This document shows, piece by piece, positions 63,161 through 64,000 of a DNA stretch of 64,000 nt. Position 1 is the first letter of the stretch, and the number at the start of each line of letters is the position of its first letter. The DNA lies in the NCBI RefSeq assembly GCF_003318295.1, contig NZ_QOCW01000001.1:62001-126000 (forward strand), given 5' to 3'. This stretch comes from Bacillus taeanensis. GTDB taxonomy: Bacteria; Bacillota; Bacilli; Bacillales; UBA6769. The position numbers and the translations under genes are program-made. Under the pieces are notes generated by a model. The model made no database searches. It was not told the origin of the DNA and saw only the letters and a program-made list of their open reading frames with translations.

Positions 63161-64000
63161 GTGTTTATTCACGATATATATAAGCATTATGGGCTGTCTG
63201 CTGGAGGTCGTTTTCGACTTGCAGGTTATGAGGCGGCTGTAACAAATAAAGGAGTATTTATCATTGTTCCAGCAGATCACGTTTCAAAACCAATCATTGA
63301 AGAGTGGAAAATGATTGGCAGTCATCTTCAATATAAAGGGGAACGAAACGCAGCGCTTGTTTATTTAAGTAACCGTCAACAAGCTGTTACAACAATTGAG
63401 GGAAAAAAAGCAGTGCTGCTTCACTGTCAGTTTTCAGAAGCTAGACAGCATAACAGCTTAGCTGAGCAGCTTGCACTTTTTCACGAGAGAGGAAAAGGAT
63501 ATAGAGGAATTGAAAAAAACAGCTACCTGCCATGGAATAAACGATGGGAAACAAGAATTGATCAATTAGAGCACTGGTTAACAGAAGAAGTATCAAAACA
63601 GGAAAAGAAAGCAGTGTTTGACGAGGTATGTTTGCAATCTTTTTCTTATTTTCAAGGACTTGCTGAAAATGCGATTCAATATTTTGTTGATACTCAAATT
63701 GAACAGGGGTGGATTCAGGGCCAAGACTTAACAATTGCCCATCATCGCTTTCATGAACAGAGTTGGCTCTTCATTCCTCAGCTGAATCAACGCCTTAAAT
63801 TACCTTTTCATTGGCTTATTGATCATCCAATGAGAGATCTTGCTGAATATATTCGACCAACCCTTTTGAAAGCTAACTCTTTTGACAAGAGTATGAGAAT
63901 GATCCACCGCTATACAAAGCGATCACCGTTAACTTCAAAAGAGTATCGTCTCTTGTTTAGTCGGCTGCTTTTCCCGCTGTATTATGTGGAATATATAGAA
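63161..64000 (+). CDS. yutH: Spore coat-associated protein YutH (3-prime end outside window)
   Basis: The frame is open from GTG 63161 to the window end (280 codons, no stop). AGGAG lies 8 bases before the start. The protein begins VFIHDIYKHYGLSAGGRFRL and contains LALFHERGKGYRGI, LPWNKRWETRIDQLEHWL and LTIAHHRFHEQSWLFIPQ, matching the YutH/CotS-like kinase-fold coat protein group. In B. subtilis yutH lies next to yutG as here. Confidence 0.85.
   Translation, partial: MFIHDIYKHYGLSAGGRFRLAGYEAAVTNKGVFIIVPADHVSKPIIEEWKMIGSHLQYKGERNAALVYLSNRQQAVTTIEGKKAVLLHCQFSEARQHNSLAEQLALFHERGKGYRGIEKNSYLPWNKRWETRIDQLEHWLTEEVSKQEKKAVFDEVCLQSFSYFQGLAENAIQYFVDTQIEQGWIQGQDLTIAHHRFHEQSWLFIPQLNQRLKLPFHWLIDHPMRDLAEYIRPTLLKANSFDKSMRMIHRYTKRSPLTSKEYRLLFSRLLFPLYYVEYIE

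Overview
The window reads as chromosome from a low-GC, endospore-forming member of the Bacillaceae (Bacillus sensu lato). The evidence is AGGAGG-type ribosome sites, perfect stem plus T-run terminators, germinant-receptor, spore-coat and cortex genes, and long runs of genes in the order of the Bacillus subtilis yus-yur-yun-yut region (fadM-N-A-E, yusI, gcvH, yusF, yusE, then metNPQ, yurZ, sufCDSUB, yunF-E-D-C-B, lytH, lipA, yutC-D-E-F-G-H). I do not assign a species.

Layout: 1-1.7 kb is the end of a germinant-receptor operon whose C subunit is frameshifted. 1.7-6.6 kb holds an oligo-1,6-glucosidase, MoaB, two tiny proteins, a Zur-controlled zinc-binding lipoprotein and a DUF948 stress protein. 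6.6-8.3 kb is a decayed IS200/IS605-family tnpB element. 8.3-16.9 kb is mixed: CstA-type transporter, nucleotidyltransferase, MFS permease, sugar dehydrogenase-like lipoprotein, Tat-type phosphoesterase, class B penicillin-binding protein. 17.1-19.4 kb is a TPP-riboswitch operon for thiamin salvage (ylmB-tenA). 19.4-27.2 kb has two CotF-like coat genes and the fatty-acid beta-oxidation set fadM and fadNAE with a FadR-like operator. 27.3-31.2 kb has gcvH, an intact IS605-type tnpA-tnpB element, yusF and yusE. 31.4-34.9 kb has sigI-rsgI and stress genes. 35.0-37.9 kb is a SAM-riboswitch methionine ABC importer. 38-45.5 kb has yurZ, an RpiR regulator and the complete suf Fe-S operon. 45.6-47.1 kb is a third tnpB element with a truncated tnpA. 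47.1-51.6 kb is yunF-E-D-C-B. 51.7-55.5 kb has a lysine-riboswitch NhaC-type transporter and a MetP/MetS-like symporter pair. 55.5-64 kb runs lytH-lipA-yutC to yutH.

Regulation is unusually easy to read: three riboswitches each with its own terminator, a Zur box, a FadR-like box, two sigma-B-type promoters, a sigma-I-type promoter and many terminators.

No defence island, prophage, biosynthetic cluster, CRISPR array, rRNA or tRNA was seen. The parts least explained by known genes are a family of about five dispersed hairpin repeats (65-128 bp) placed at gene ends, a nested hairpin element at 61.28-61.41 kb, a perfect 30-bp palindrome on the gcvH promoter, and hairpins that enclose the ribosome sites of yunC and yunB. 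Three distinct tnpB elements, each with a noncoding 3-prime tail that could be a guide RNA, are the main mobile DNA.
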